The notes below the pieces were generated by a model. The model searched no databases, was not told the origin of the DNA, and was given only the letters and a program-made list of their open reading frames with translations. This document shows positions 43,726 through 53,437 of a stretch of 64,000 nucleotides of DNA, in pieces. The position numbers were made by a program, and so were the translations under genes. Each line of letters opens with the position of its first letter. The stretch's first letter is position 1. This DNA comes from Singulisphaera acidiphila DSM 18658 (lineage in GTDB: Bacteria > Planctomycetota > Planctomycetia > Isosphaerales > Isosphaeraceae), in NCBI RefSeq assembly GCF_000242455.2, contig NC_019892.1:5838744-5902743 (forward strand), written 5' to 3'.

Positions 43726-45552
43726 TCAGGAACGTTCTGTGACCTGCTCCGCCAGGGTTTCCGCTTGCGTCACCATGTCGTCAAGCAGCCCCATCCCGAG
43801 TTCCCAGAAGGATGGGTCGGTCACGTCGACTCCGAGCTTCGCGAGCAGTCGGTCCGGCGAATCGGACCCGCCGGCGGCGAGTAGCTCGAGGTATTTGGGC
43901 ACGAAGGAGGGGCCTTCCTCCTGGTATTTCCGGAAGAGCGCCAGGACGAGGAGTTCGCCGAAGGCGTAGGCGTAGCAGTAGAACGGGGACCGGATGAAGT
44001 GGCCGATATAGAGCCACCATGAGCTGTACCCCTCCGTGAGCCGGACCGCATCACCATGCATCGGCTGGTTGGCGGCCATCCAGAGCTGGTTGACTTGCTC
44101 GGTAGTCAGTTCCCCCTGGTCGCGACGCGCCTGGTGCAGGGCCTGTTCGAACCGGGTGAGAACGACCTGGCGGAAGACCGTGGCGAAGCTGTCCTCGATC
44201 TTCCCGCAGAGCAGGGCGAGCTGGGTTTTCGGGTCGGGATGGTTGATGAGCAATTGCTGGAAGGTGAGCATTTCCCCGAAGACGCTGGCGGTCTCGGCGG
44301 TCGTCAAAGGGGTGTGGCACTGGAGGTAGCCGACTTCGCGTGAGAGGTACTGATGGAGGCCGTGCCCCAACTCATGGGCCAGGGTCATGACGTCCCGGAG
44401 CTTATCCGTGTGATTCATCAGGATGTAAGGGTGAGCGCTTGGGACCGCGCTGCTGCTGAAGGCTCCGCTCCGTTTGCCCGGCCGCAGTTCGGCATCGATC
44501 CAGCGGTTCTCGAAGAACTCGCGGATGATCGTTCCGGCCTGGGGACTGAATGCGCCGTAACTCGCCTCAACCGTCTGGCGGGCGGTCGGCCAGTCGCACC
44601 CAGGCAAGTCGGGGAAGAGGGGGGCATAGCGGTCGTAGTCGCTCAAATCCTCGAGCTTTAGCAGCCTGGCCTTGAGCCGGTAGTAACGATGGACCGTCTC
44701 GTGGTGCCGCTCGGCCGCACTCATGAGCGCCTCGACCGTCGCGTCGTCAATCTCGTTGGCTAGGTGGCGTGAGGTCATTGGGCCGGAGAAGTGACGGAGC
44801 TCGCCGTTCGACTTATGGTCGAGGATCACCGTGTTGAAGATGAAGGTGAGCAGCCGTGAGTTCCCTTGCAGGCCCGAGGTCAGGCTGGCCGCGGCCGCCT
44901 TGCGGACTGCGCGGTCGGCGTCGTAGAGCTTGGCCAAGACTTGTTGCAGGCTGAGCGACTCGACCTGGCCGTCCTGTTCGTACGGGCAGGTCAGCGACGA
45001 GAGGGTCTCTTCGAACAGGCGTACAAACGCCGCGCGGCCGGTGACATCTTTCTCCTCGAGGACCTTCTCCTCAGCCTCACCGAGGTAGTGGGGTCTCCAG
45101 GCCTGCTTCCGCTCCAGGTAGTGGCGATACCGACCCAGTTCCGGCGCCTTGAGGAGTGAAGCGACTACCTCCTCGGGCAGGTGGATCAACTCCAGGTCGA
45201 AGAAGATCAGGTGCTTGTTGATCGCGACCCGCTGCTCCCTGGTTCGCGCGAGCAAGGCGCCATGCTTGGGATCATCGGTCTTCGCGGCGTGGAGCAGGCT
45301 CGCGTAGACGATCGGCCGGTCCATCTGCTCCGAGAGCCCTTCCAGCTCGACGACTGCGGCCAGGAGCAGGGCCGTCGTCGGCCCTCCTTTGACGGCGATC
45401 TGGCCTCGGTACGAAGTCTCGAAGGCCCGCGCGCGATGGAGCGACGCCTCGAGGTCGCGCTCGATCCGGGGGTCATCCACCCCGGAATAGAGGTCGCCCA
45501 GGTCCCAGGTGATGCCGTCCGCACTGCTGGCCGCTCGTTCCGATCGGGTCAT
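43726..45552 (-). CDS. M3-family oligoendopeptidase (PepF-like)
   Basis: 608 residues, no signal peptide, so cytoplasmic. The zinc site is intact: VMTLAHELGHGLHQYLS (HExxH near 395) and the downstream Glu region TTAETASVFGEML. The N-terminal part (DLGDLYSGVDDPRIERDLEA) is also family-typical. It cleaves short peptides, so it could finish what tricorn or proteases start. Start chosen at the ATG at 45552, because the frame upstream is open but not conserved. An AGAGCGAG stretch precedes it. Confidence 0.94.
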   Translation of the reverse strand: MTRSERAASSADGITWDLGDLYSGVDDPRIERDLEASLHRARAFETSYRGQIAVKGGPTTALLLAAVVELEGLSEQMDRPIVYASLLHAAKTDDPKHGALLARTREQRVAINKHLIFFDLELIHLPEEVVASLLKAPELGRYRHYLERKQAWRPHYLGEAEEKVLEEKDVTGRAAFVRLFEETLSSLTCPYEQDGQVESLSLQQVLAKLYDADRAVRKAAAASLTSGLQGNSRLLTFIFNTVILDHKSNGELRHFSGPMTSRHLANEIDDATVEALMSAAERHHETVHRYYRLKARLLKLEDLSDYDRYAPLFPDLPGCDWPTARQTVEASYGAFSPQAGTIIREFFENRWIDAELRPGKRSGAFSSSAVPSAHPYILMNHTDKLRDVMTLAHELGHGLHQYLSREVGYLQCHTPLTTAETASVFGEMLTFQQLLINHPDPKTQLALLCGKIEDSFATVFRQVVLTRFEQALHQARRDQGELTTEQVNQLWMAANQPMHGDAVRLTEGYSSWWLYIGHFIRSPFYCYAYAFGELLVLALFRKYQEEGPSFVPKYLELLAAGGSDSPDRLLAKLGVDVTDPSFWELGMGLLDDMVTQAETLAEQVTERS

Positions 45553-45847
45553 GATCGTGCTCGCTCTCCACTTCGCTTCACTTCCGTGATCCCTTCCCAA
45601 AGGGGGATTCCCTTCGGGCTTTGCCATTGTACACCAACGCGCGTCCCGGATCCGGAGGCCAGGCGATCGCCCGTCAAGGGGGACGACGCCCGATTGATCC
45701 TCGAGGCCATTTTCACGAGCTTTACCCGTCCACGATGGTTTTGATTGATGCGCTTTGCCATTATCGTTACGATGTTGAAGAATCGTTGGATTTTGGGTCG
45801 TGCATTCAAGAAGGCCCGGCGGTTCAACCATCGAGGGTGAGGTGATC
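45553..45847. other. Divergent promoter region, nothing fixed
   Basis: 295 bases between the M3 peptidase and DUF1501 gene. AT-richer near 45710-45800 (CCATTATCGTTACGATGTTG), probably promoter DNA; no confident boxes. Confidence 0.4.
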
Positions 45848-47275
45848 ATGCTACGGATCATGGGGGGGCGAACGACCACCTGTGCGGGGGTGACTCGTCG
45901 CGAACTGCTCCGGGCCGGCGGCCTCTCACTTTTCGGGGGCATGACGCTTCCGCGGTTGCTCCAGGCCGAGGCGCAAGGGGGGGCGGGCCGGCCGGCCGGT
46001 CGGATCCGGTCGGTGATCCTGATCAATTTGTACGGCGGCCCCAGTCATCTCGACATGTTCGACATGAAGCCGGACGCCCCGGTCGAGATCCGTGGCGAGT
46101 TTCAACCGATCGCGACCTCGGTCCCCGGGCTGAGCATCTGCGAGCATCTCCCTTTGACCGCGAAGTGGATGCATCGGGCTACCCTGATCCGGTCGGTGAC
46201 TCACACGTACAACAGCCACAACCCGTATGCCGTGCTGACCGGGTTCACCGGGGGCAACGACCAGGAGAACTACTTCACCAAGCGGAGCGACCATCCCGGG
46301 ATCGGCTCGGTCTGCCAGTACCTGGGCATGGAAGCGGCCGACATGCCCTGTCATGTTTACTTGCCGGCCCACCCTGGTTATAGCCAGGGCCTTCGCAGGG
46401 CGGGCCCTTACGGCGGCTACCTTGGCCGGCGGTTTGATCCGGTCTTCTCCGTCTGTGACCCGAAGTTCGACCGGGAGTTCAACCAGGACAAGGAATTTTA
46501 CAACCCGATCGCGCCCCAAGGGGTGCCGAGACTCCCCTCGCTTGAAGACTTGCCCGACGTGACGATCGAGCGGCTTCACAAGCGTCATTCGTTGCTGCAA
46601 CAGATCGACCTGGCCACGGGCCAACTGGAAGCTCGAGGTGACGCCAAGAACCTCGATCACTTTCAACGCAAGGCGCTATCCCTTTTGACCTCGAACCGTG
46701 CCCGGGCCGCGTTCGACCTGTCGACCGAACCGGTGGCGGTGCGCGATCAGTATGGTTCCTCCCTCTTCGGAACGAGCGCCTTGATTGCGCGCCGGCTGGT
46801 CGAGGCGGGAGTCACGTTCGTTGCCGTCACCACCGAATCGCGCGGCGCGGGGCACTGGGATTCGCACAGCAACAATTTCGGGATGCTCAAGTCATTCAAC
46901 CTGCCGAACCTCGATCAGACCGGTACGGCCTTGATCGAGGATCTCGACCGTCGCGGGCTGCTCGACTCGACGCTCGTGGTGATCATGGGCGAGATGGGCC
47001 GGGCGCCCAAGGTCAATGCCACGGCGGGGCGCGATCATTGGCCCAAGTGCGGCTTCTCCCTGATGGTGGGAGGCGGGGTCAAGGAAGGATTCGTCCTGGG
47101 CGGGAGCGACAAGTCGGGCGCCTATCCCTCCGATCACCCGGTGACGCCCGGCGACCTTGTGGCCACGATCTATCATCTGCTGGGGGTTGACCCCGAGCTC
47201 ATGCTCCTCGACCTGACCGGCCGACCGATCGCGATTGCCCACGGAGGTCGGCCGATCGAGGCAATTCTCACCTGA
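45848..47275 (+). CDS. DUF1501 family protein, Tat-exported
   Basis: 475 residues. A twin-arginine signal (TRRELLRAGGLSLFGGMTLP) is followed by the sulfatase-like DUF1501 domain: ILINLYGGPSHLDMFDMKPD, RSVTHTYNSHNPYAVLTGFT, TLVVIMGEMGRAPKVNATAG, GRDHWPKCGFSLMVGG. These family-typical metal-binding-like Asp/His residues suggest an alkaline-phosphatase-superfamily fold. DUF1501 genes usually pair with a DUF1553 cytochrome gene, but none is beside this one. GAGGTGATC precedes the ATG. Confidence 0.92.
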   Translation: MLRIMGGRTTTCAGVTRRELLRAGGLSLFGGMTLPRLLQAEAQGGAGRPAGRIRSVILINLYGGPSHLDMFDMKPDAPVEIRGEFQPIATSVPGLSICEHLPLTAKWMHRATLIRSVTHTYNSHNPYAVLTGFTGGNDQENYFTKRSDHPGIGSVCQYLGMEAADMPCHVYLPAHPGYSQGLRRAGPYGGYLGRRFDPVFSVCDPKFDREFNQDKEFYNPIAPQGVPRLPSLEDLPDVTIERLHKRHSLLQQIDLATGQLEARGDAKNLDHFQRKALSLLTSNRARAAFDLSTEPVAVRDQYGSSLFGTSALIARRLVEAGVTFVAVTTESRGAGHWDSHSNNFGMLKSFNLPNLDQTGTALIEDLDRRGLLDSTLVVIMGEMGRAPKVNATAGRDHWPKCGFSLMVGGGVKEGFVLGGSDKSGAYPSDHPVTPGDLVATIYHLLGVDPELMLLDLTGRPIAIAHGGRPIEAILT

Positions 47276-47290
47276 AAAAATGAGAATTTT

Positions 47291-47406
47291 AACCACGAAT
47301 GACACTAATAACACGAATGAAGACAATGACTGAAAACTCAAAATCGTGTTGATCAATTTTGGGTTTTGCTTTTGTTTTATTCGTGTCTTTCGTGTTATTC
47401 GTGGTC
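47291..47406. repeat. Inverted repeat of ACCACGAAT-type units
   Basis: The 30-base arm at 47291-47320 (ACCACGAATGACACTAATAA then CACGAATG) and the inverted arm at 47377-47406 match at about 25 of 30 positions. Each arm is built from short CACGAAT/ACACGAA units. It lies between convergent genes, where it may fold into a transcript-end stem. Confidence 0.7.
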
Positions 47407-47428
47407 AAGTTCTGATTTTTTGGCCATC

Positions 47429-48970
47429 TTAGCGAGAGATCGGCAGGACGACTGGGTCGCTTGCATCCCCCGCCCGGCTCACTGCGGTGACGGCGACCTG
47501 AGCCGCCGGCTCTTTGGCGTCGTCAGCGACTACGAGCGGGCCGTTGGTTGCGGGATGGAGCGAGACGGTCCAGTGTTCGCCGTGGCGGACCGAGACGGCC
47601 CAGAGGAATGGCGGGGCACCCGGCCCGGCCTGGACGGTGAGCTCGAGTTTGCCCTTGCCGGCGTGGGCTTCGCCCTGGGGAAGGCCAGGGGCGGGGAGTT
47701 GGAGCCAGGGGGAGGCCGGAATCAGGGCAGGCTCGTGGTAGAGGCCCTTCTTGAGGCTGTCGCTGAAGTCGCGTTTGTTCTCCATTAGCGAGCGCATGCT
47801 GAAGAAGATCTCGCCGGTCGCCCCTGGCGTCTGGCGGATGATCTCGACCTGGCCGAGCAATTCTTCGGGAGCATAGCTCCTTTCGCCATTGCCGATCCGG
47901 CTGGACGTGAGGCCGGGCCAGATGTGCCGCTTGGACTTGTTCTCTTGAACCCAGTGGTTCAGAAGCGGGCGGAACGGCTGCCCGGGGGCGTCGATCTTCC
48001 AGTACAACTGCGGCGCGAAGTAGTCACACCAGCCCTTGTTGAGCCAGAGCACGGTGTCGGCATAGAGCTTCTCATACTGGTCGAAGCCCACGACCCCCTT
48101 GGGTTGGCCTGGCCTCGGAACTCCGAACGGGCTGATCCCGAACAGGACGGACGGCTTCTCCGCCTTGATCCCCTGGTAGATCCGCTCGATCAGTTGGTTC
48201 ATGTTATCGCGACGCCAGTCGCCGCGCTCGAGCTTACCTCCCGAGTCCTGATACTTCTTCCAGCTCGCGTCGTCGGGAAAGTCGAGTTCTTTGTTCGACT
48301 TGGGGTTTGCGGGGTCGATGATCGGGTACGGATAGAAGTAGTCATCGACATGGATGCCGTCGACGTCGTAGCGTTTGACCACGTCCATGAAGACGCGCAA
48401 GGTGTGCTCTCGCGCCTCCGGCTCACCCGGGTCGAGCCAGAGGAAGCCACCGTATTCCTTGGTGAGGTCGGGACGAGTCTTGCTGATATGGTCGGCCGAC
48501 TCCTTGTACTTGACCCCTTGGAGCCGGGCGCGGAAGGGGTTGAACCAGGCGTGGAGCTGAAGCCCTCGCTGATGGGCCTCCTCGATCCAGAACTGGAGCG
48601 GATCGTAGTAGGGACTCGGTCGCTTGCCCTGCTCGCCGGTGAGGAAGGCCGACCAGGTCTCGAGTTTCGAGTCGTAGAGGGCGTCGGCCGACGTGCGGAT
48701 CTGCAGGACGATCGCGTTCAGGTTCATGTCGCGGGCGCGATCGAGGATCGCGATCGCCTCGCGTTTTTGGACCTCGGTGGAGAGCCCTGGTTTCGATGGC
48801 CAGTCGATGTTCGCGACGGTCGCGACCCAGGCCGCCCGGAACTCACGGGGGAGTGGCGGCGGCTGGTCCGCACCCGATGCGGTCGTCGTCGCGGCCGACC
48901 CGATCAGGGTCAAGAGCGCGAGGAGCGCCAGTCGGGAAGTGGGTTTCAAAGAAAGTTGCATCAGTTTCAT
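47429..48970 (-). CDS. Secreted GHL10-type glycosyl hydrolase
   Basis: 513 residues. Signal peptide (LALLALLTLIGSAATTTASG) then a TIM-barrel domain: EFRAAWVATVANIDWPSKPG, MNLNAIVLQIRTSADALYDS, GLQLHAWFNPFRARLQGVKY, YDVDGIHVDDYFYPYP. The last stretch carries the Asp pair expected in the active site. GHL10 (DUF187) proteins act on polysaccharides outside the cytoplasm; the sugar is unknown. It is third in an operon behind ThuA and the heme protein (51 bases gap). Confidence 0.93.
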   Translation of the reverse strand: MKLMQLSLKPTSRLALLALLTLIGSAATTTASGADQPPPLPREFRAAWVATVANIDWPSKPGLSTEVQKREAIAILDRARDMNLNAIVLQIRTSADALYDSKLETWSAFLTGEQGKRPSPYYDPLQFWIEEAHQRGLQLHAWFNPFRARLQGVKYKESADHISKTRPDLTKEYGGFLWLDPGEPEAREHTLRVFMDVVKRYDVDGIHVDDYFYPYPIIDPANPKSNKELDFPDDASWKKYQDSGGKLERGDWRRDNMNQLIERIYQGIKAEKPSVLFGISPFGVPRPGQPKGVVGFDQYEKLYADTVLWLNKGWCDYFAPQLYWKIDAPGQPFRPLLNHWVQENKSKRHIWPGLTSSRIGNGERSYAPEELLGQVEIIRQTPGATGEIFFSMRSLMENKRDFSDSLKKGLYHEPALIPASPWLQLPAPGLPQGEAHAGKGKLELTVQAGPGAPPFLWAVSVRHGEHWTVSLHPATNGPLVVADDAKEPAAQVAVTAVSRAGDASDPVVLPISR

Positions 48971-49021
48971 CTCGTCCTACGTCTACAAATGCATACCTTG
49001 GGGGGGACACCACGTTCTTGA

Positions 49022-51997
49022 TCAATCCTGAATCCTGAGCAGGAAGGCGATCAAGTCAGCCATTTCAGCAGGGTTGACGGTTTTTTCCAAGCCCTCTGGC
49101 ATCAGCGACTTGCCCGTGCTCGCGATTTCTTCGACGTTTCGACGGAGAATCGTCTGTTCAACCCCTTCGCGGGCGCGGAGGGTGACGCCGGAGGGGGTTT
49201 CCGAGGCGACGAGTCCGGTCACGACTCGACCGTCGTCGAGGGCCACGCTGTACTCCAGGAACTCGGGTGAGACTTCGCGGTTCGGGTCAAGGATGTTGAC
49301 CAGGATCTCGTCGGGGGTCCGTTTGCGGACCCCCGCGAGGTTCGGTCCCACGGCGTGCCCGCGCTCGCCCAGCTTGTGGCAGGCAAAGCATTCACGCTCG
49401 AACACCGTCTTGCCCCGCCCTGGATCTCCCGGGCGGTCAAGGGCCCCTTTGTACTTTGCGATTGCCTCTGTTCGCGGGCCGGGCGCTTCGGCTCCAAGCA
49501 GAGCCTGCGCCTGTTCGAGGATCGCGGGATCGCTGTCCTGCAAGAGGAGCGCCCGACGGGTCGGTGGGATCTGACCGACCGGGACGATCCCCCGTTTCAC
49601 AGCGTTCAGCAAGGGGGGAATCCAGATCCGCCGCCCCAGCAAGAAGCCGACGACCTCGCTCCGGAGCGGAGGAGTGTACCCTTTCCAAGGGGCGAGCAAG
49701 AGGTCGGCCACCTCGGGCCGGTCGAAGCCGGCGAGTGCCCGAAGCGCTGCCCCTTGCACGTCAAGCGGCTGGTGCGGGTCGAGCAGGGGGGGCAGGATGG
49801 TCCGGGCCGCTTCGAAATCTCCCCGGCCGAGCAGCGTGATCGCTTTGACGCGCTGTTCGGCGGGGATCGTTGTGTCGGGCGCCCGGGTCGCCGCGTCCTG
49901 GAACAGGCGATCGAGCCAGGCGATTGCGGTGGGGGATGCGTTTGTCCGAAGCTCCGAGAGCCGGCGCTTGGTTCGCGCAATCCCGTCGCCAAAGCCGAGG
50001 GCCACCTCGATTCCGGCCTCGTCCGGCGCTCCGGTCGCGAGGGTATCGAGCAGTCGGCCGATCTCGTCGGGCTGTGCCCGTGCTCCGACAACCAGGGCGA
50101 GCGGGCGGAGTAGGGACAGGCCCTCGGCGCTTGCGGCGAAGGGGCGGTCGCTCCAGAGCCGTTCGAAGAGGCCGGCGGGGTTTGCGATCGCGGCGCTGAG
50201 GATCGCCGTCCGAACCCAGGGGTCGGCCGCGTCGCGCCGGGCGATCGTGGCGAGTCCTGTTGCGGCGTCGTCGCCGGGGAACTCGCCGAGGGCGAGGGCC
50301 ACCTCGAAGCGGACCCGCAAGTCGGGATCGGCGGCCAGTCGCAAGACCTCGGCGCGAAGGGAGGGCGACTCGCTCAGCTTCGGCTTGGCGAGCCGGACCG
50401 CGTGCTCGCGGACGTGGGAAGACAGATCGAGAGCGGCCGCCTTGAGGTCGTCATCCGCGAGCGCATCGAGGCCCGCGAGTGAGTAGAGGGCGTGCATCCT
50501 CGTTCGCGGATCCTTGGCGTCGCGGCTGAGCGGCTTCAGCAGCGGGATCGCCCCCTTGTCCTGTCGCTCGTAGAGGAGCCGGTGGGCTGTGTCACGGTGC
50601 CAGGCGTTCGGGTGCTCCAGGAGGTGGACCAGTTCGGGGATTGTGGCCTGGCTCAGCCGAGGCGTATCCCGGCGCTGAAACTGGGGAGGAGCGAGGCGGT
50701 AGATCCGTCCTCGATCCTCGCCGCTCCGCAGGTCGAGAAGGGCCCGGATGTCGTCGGGGATCGACCAGGGATGCTCGATCGTCTCGCGGTACATATCGAG
50801 CACGTGCAGCGTCCCGTCCGGGGCATTCACGAAGTTGACCGGCCGGAACCAGGTGTCGGTCGACGCGAGGAACTCCGCGTTTTGGTCCGCCCGGCGGGCC
50901 CGGAAGGTCACGCCTTGAGGTTCGACCGCCATCCGATGGATCAGGTTGTTGGCGACCTCGCCGAGGAACAGGTTGCCACGGAAGGACTCGGGGTAGGCGT
51001 CCCCTCGGTAGTCGGTCACTCCGCTCGATGAAGTGAGGTAGCCGGCCCCGACCAACTCGCTGCGCGGCATCGCTTTTCCGACTGCCGCCCAGCGCCTGGC
51101 ACGTAGCTCACGCCAGGGTTCGGGGGCACTGATCCGGAACAGGTTGATCGCGTCGCCGGCGTCGGCCGAGTCGTTCAGGGCGCGGGGGACCGGCAGAAAG
51201 GGGTTGCGCGCCATGTCGCGGGCGGGAAGCACGACGTGCTGGGCCGGGTTGCGGATATCGCAGAGGAAGCGATTGCCCCAGTCGTCAAACGTATTCCCGA
51301 AGCGGGCCCCTCCCGAGATGGCCTCGAACTGATCCGAGCGGGGATCGAACTGGAAGTCTTTGCGGAGGATATCGACTCCGGCGGCCTTGTCTGAACCGGC
51401 GGGATGAATCTTGCCGCCGTTGCTCGAGCCTGCGCCGTAGATCTGGTGGTCGAGGCCCCATTGCAGGTTGTTCATGACCGCTTGAACGTTGTATTTGCGG
51501 AACCCGGTAAAGACGCGGCGACGTTCGTCAGCACGATGGTCGCCGTCGTTGTCGCGGAGATACCAGAGGTCGGGCGTGGCGGCGACGAAGAGGCCCCCCT
51601 TCCAGACGGCGAGGCCGGTCGGCCACGAGAGCTTGTCGGCGAAGATGTGTCCTTCATCGAACCGGCCATCGCCATCGCGGTCGATCAGCAGGCGAACGCG
51701 GCCGATGGGAGGGTCCCCCGCGTTCTCGGCAAACGGCTTGTCGTTCTTGGGGTCGACGTGCGGATAGTCACTCATCTCCACGACGAAGAGCCGCCCATCC
51801 TCGTCATAAGCCGCGGCCACCGGGTCCATGACCAAGGGTTCGGCGGCGAGCAAGTCGAGTTGGAACCCATCGAGGACCCGGAAAGATTTGAGGGCTTCAG
51901 CCGGCTCCAGTGGTTTGGTCCGGGGCAGGGGAGCCTCTGCGCCGAGGGCGGAGAACGCGGGCAGGAGGAGGAGAACGGTGAGGAATGGCCGTTTCAC
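49022..51997 (-). CDS. PVC-type heme-binding CxxCH membrane-bound dehydrogenase
   Basis: 991 residues starting at GTG. Signal peptide (LTVLLLLPAFSALG), then a sorbosone/glucose-dehydrogenase-like propeller (DPVAAAYDEDGRLFVVEMSD, GLAVWKGGLFVAATPDLWYL, FTGFRKYNVQAVMNNLQWGL), then HEAT-like repeats (VRFEVALALGEFPGDDAATG and neighbours) over about 450-800, and at the C-terminus a cytochrome c site, CFACHKLGERGHAVGPNLAG. This is the typical planctomycete/Verrucomicrobia layout: oxidise a sugar on the propeller, pass electrons to heme. No quinone-anchoring helix is obvious at the end. Confidence 0.93.
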   Translation of the reverse strand: MKRPFLTVLLLLPAFSALGAEAPLPRTKPLEPAEALKSFRVLDGFQLDLLAAEPLVMDPVAAAYDEDGRLFVVEMSDYPHVDPKNDKPFAENAGDPPIGRVRLLIDRDGDGRFDEGHIFADKLSWPTGLAVWKGGLFVAATPDLWYLRDNDGDHRADERRRVFTGFRKYNVQAVMNNLQWGLDHQIYGAGSSNGGKIHPAGSDKAAGVDILRKDFQFDPRSDQFEAISGGARFGNTFDDWGNRFLCDIRNPAQHVVLPARDMARNPFLPVPRALNDSADAGDAINLFRISAPEPWRELRARRWAAVGKAMPRSELVGAGYLTSSSGVTDYRGDAYPESFRGNLFLGEVANNLIHRMAVEPQGVTFRARRADQNAEFLASTDTWFRPVNFVNAPDGTLHVLDMYRETIEHPWSIPDDIRALLDLRSGEDRGRIYRLAPPQFQRRDTPRLSQATIPELVHLLEHPNAWHRDTAHRLLYERQDKGAIPLLKPLSRDAKDPRTRMHALYSLAGLDALADDDLKAAALDLSSHVREHAVRLAKPKLSESPSLRAEVLRLAADPDLRVRFEVALALGEFPGDDAATGLATIARRDAADPWVRTAILSAAIANPAGLFERLWSDRPFAASAEGLSLLRPLALVVGARAQPDEIGRLLDTLATGAPDEAGIEVALGFGDGIARTKRRLSELRTNASPTAIAWLDRLFQDAATRAPDTTIPAEQRVKAITLLGRGDFEAARTILPPLLDPHQPLDVQGAALRALAGFDRPEVADLLLAPWKGYTPPLRSEVVGFLLGRRIWIPPLLNAVKRGIVPVGQIPPTRRALLLQDSDPAILEQAQALLGAEAPGPRTEAIAKYKGALDRPGDPGRGKTVFERECFACHKLGERGHAVGPNLAGVRKRTPDEILVNILDPNREVSPEFLEYSVALDDGRVVTGLVASETPSGVTLRAREGVEQTILRRNVEEIASTGKSLMPEGLEKTVNPAEMADLIAFLLRIQD

Positions 51998-52086
51998 GAG
52001 TAGGGGTTTCCTCGGGTTGACCTAATTCAAGATCGTAAAAACGAAGTCTCATTATAGAGGACGATCCGAGGAAGAGAACCGGCGAG

Positions 52087-52980
52087 CTATTTCTCGCTCG
52101 CCGGCAGATTCAAGTCGGTGGCATCCAGGGCGACGGGGGCGCCTGGGGCCGGAATCGCGACACCCGCCGTCCAGAGGATGCCGTTGACAAGGAAGCGACG
52201 GTATCCTTCTTCGGCAAAGCTCTTGTGCAGGTGGCCCCCCGTGAATGTGAACGACCGGCCCCCCTCGGGCCGTTCGTAGAGCCAGGAGACGATCGCCCCG
52301 TCATCGGCCTCTTTCGTTTTCGCGTTTGTGGGGGAGACGGTGCGGAGCAGGGGCGTGATCCCTCTTTTCTCCGGAGCGAACCGAAGATGGGTCAGCCAGC
52401 CGTCGTCGACCGAGAACGGGGTGACCCCTCGGAAGATCGGATGAGCGGAGAACGTCTGGAATTTCGCGACCCAGTGGGCCCGCTGAGAAAATCCCTGTTC
52501 CCAGGCTCCACCCACCAGGTTGCGAACGCGATCCCCTTGCGTCTTGGGATAGTCGGCCGCCTGGTGCAACTGGACGATGCCCACCCCTTCGTTCGCCAGT
52601 TTCTGGATCAGGGCGAGCCGATCGCCTTTGAGCAGGGCGTGCTTGTCGCCCCCGTCGAAGAGCATGACGATCGCCTTGGCCCCTTCGAGGGTCTGTGGTT
52701 TCTCCGGCCAGTCGATCGCCAAGACCGGAACGACTCCAGGCGATTGGCGGAGCAGATTCATGAGGACCACGCAACCGGCGAGATAGTCATGTTCCCCGGG
52801 CTTGTATGTGCTCGATCCGGCGATCAGAACGATCTTGATTGCGTTCGGGTTCGTGGGCTGCTCTTCGACCGTGATCCCGCTCGGCAACTTGACCGTCGGT
52901 TCGGCCGCCTGGCCTGAGCGAAGGGCACACGATGAGAGGAGCAGGGCGATCGCGAGCAAGGGAACGCGCTGGGAATGCAT
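52087..52980 (-). CDS. Secreted ThuA-domain protein
   Basis: 297 residues. Signal peptide (LLAIALLLSSCALRSGQA), possibly a lipoprotein with Cys near 18 (SSCALRS), then a ThuA-like (class I GATase fold) domain: IKIVLIAGSSTYKPGEHDYL, AKAIVMLFDGGDKHALLKGD, GVGIVQLHQAADYPK, and SFTFTGGHLHKSFAEEGYRR near the end. ThuA proteins act in trehalose and other sugar use. GGAG lies 8 bases before the ATG. First of the three-gene operon with the heme dehydrogenase (89 bases) and GHL10. Confidence 0.92.
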   Translation of the reverse strand: MHSQRVPLLAIALLLSSCALRSGQAAEPTVKLPSGITVEEQPTNPNAIKIVLIAGSSTYKPGEHDYLAGCVVLMNLLRQSPGVVPVLAIDWPEKPQTLEGAKAIVMLFDGGDKHALLKGDRLALIQKLANEGVGIVQLHQAADYPKTQGDRVRNLVGGAWEQGFSQRAHWVAKFQTFSAHPIFRGVTPFSVDDGWLTHLRFAPEKRGITPLLRTVSPTNAKTKEADDGAIVSWLYERPEGGRSFTFTGGHLHKSFAEEGYRRFLVNGILWTAGVAIPAPGAPVALDATDLNLPASEK

Positions 52981-53437
52981 GGTTGATTCTCCGATTGAGG
53001 GATCACCAAAGTCGGCTGACGGTGCCGGAGTCTGCGCACGATCGACAGCATCCCACCGTTTTGGCGTGAGAACAAGGCGGCTGGTCGAATCGAATGTGGG
53101 GGCTTTGAGTGTTTTGTTTTGTGTTAGAGAATGCAAATGCTAAAAAATTTGTAAACATGGTGCGGAAAAAAATATCGATTCATCTAAGAAATTCGATTAT
53201 AAAGAAATTAAGTGCGTGAAAGCATTGTCGTGTGCGTTTGCAAAAATAAGAGCGTAGTCAGCTTTTTGGAATACAGAAAATCGACTGAATTCCTATGTAT
53301 GGAGTTTTTGTGGCCGATCGATGGAGCAGGAAAACGTGGTGAGAAGAGGAATCCCCGAAACGGGAGTGCTTTGTTATCCTGTCCTGTGAGCGGACGGCAC
53401 TTCGCCCCTGCGTTCCATGCGGAAGGGATGCTGCATC
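52981..53437. other. Divergent intergenic region with an AT-rich island
   Basis: 457 bases between ThuA and FKBP. From about 53105 to 53310 the DNA is markedly AT-rich against the GC-rich neighbourhood, with runs such as CTAAAAAATTTGTAAACATG and AAAAAAATATCGATTC. No gene seen. It may hold both promoters or be foreign DNA. Confidence 0.5.

Noticed and set aside
47281..47410. CRISPR-like short repeats (CACGAAT)
   Set aside because: The units are inverted and adjacent, without equal-length unique spacers; it is a stem-loop repeat, not a CRISPR array.
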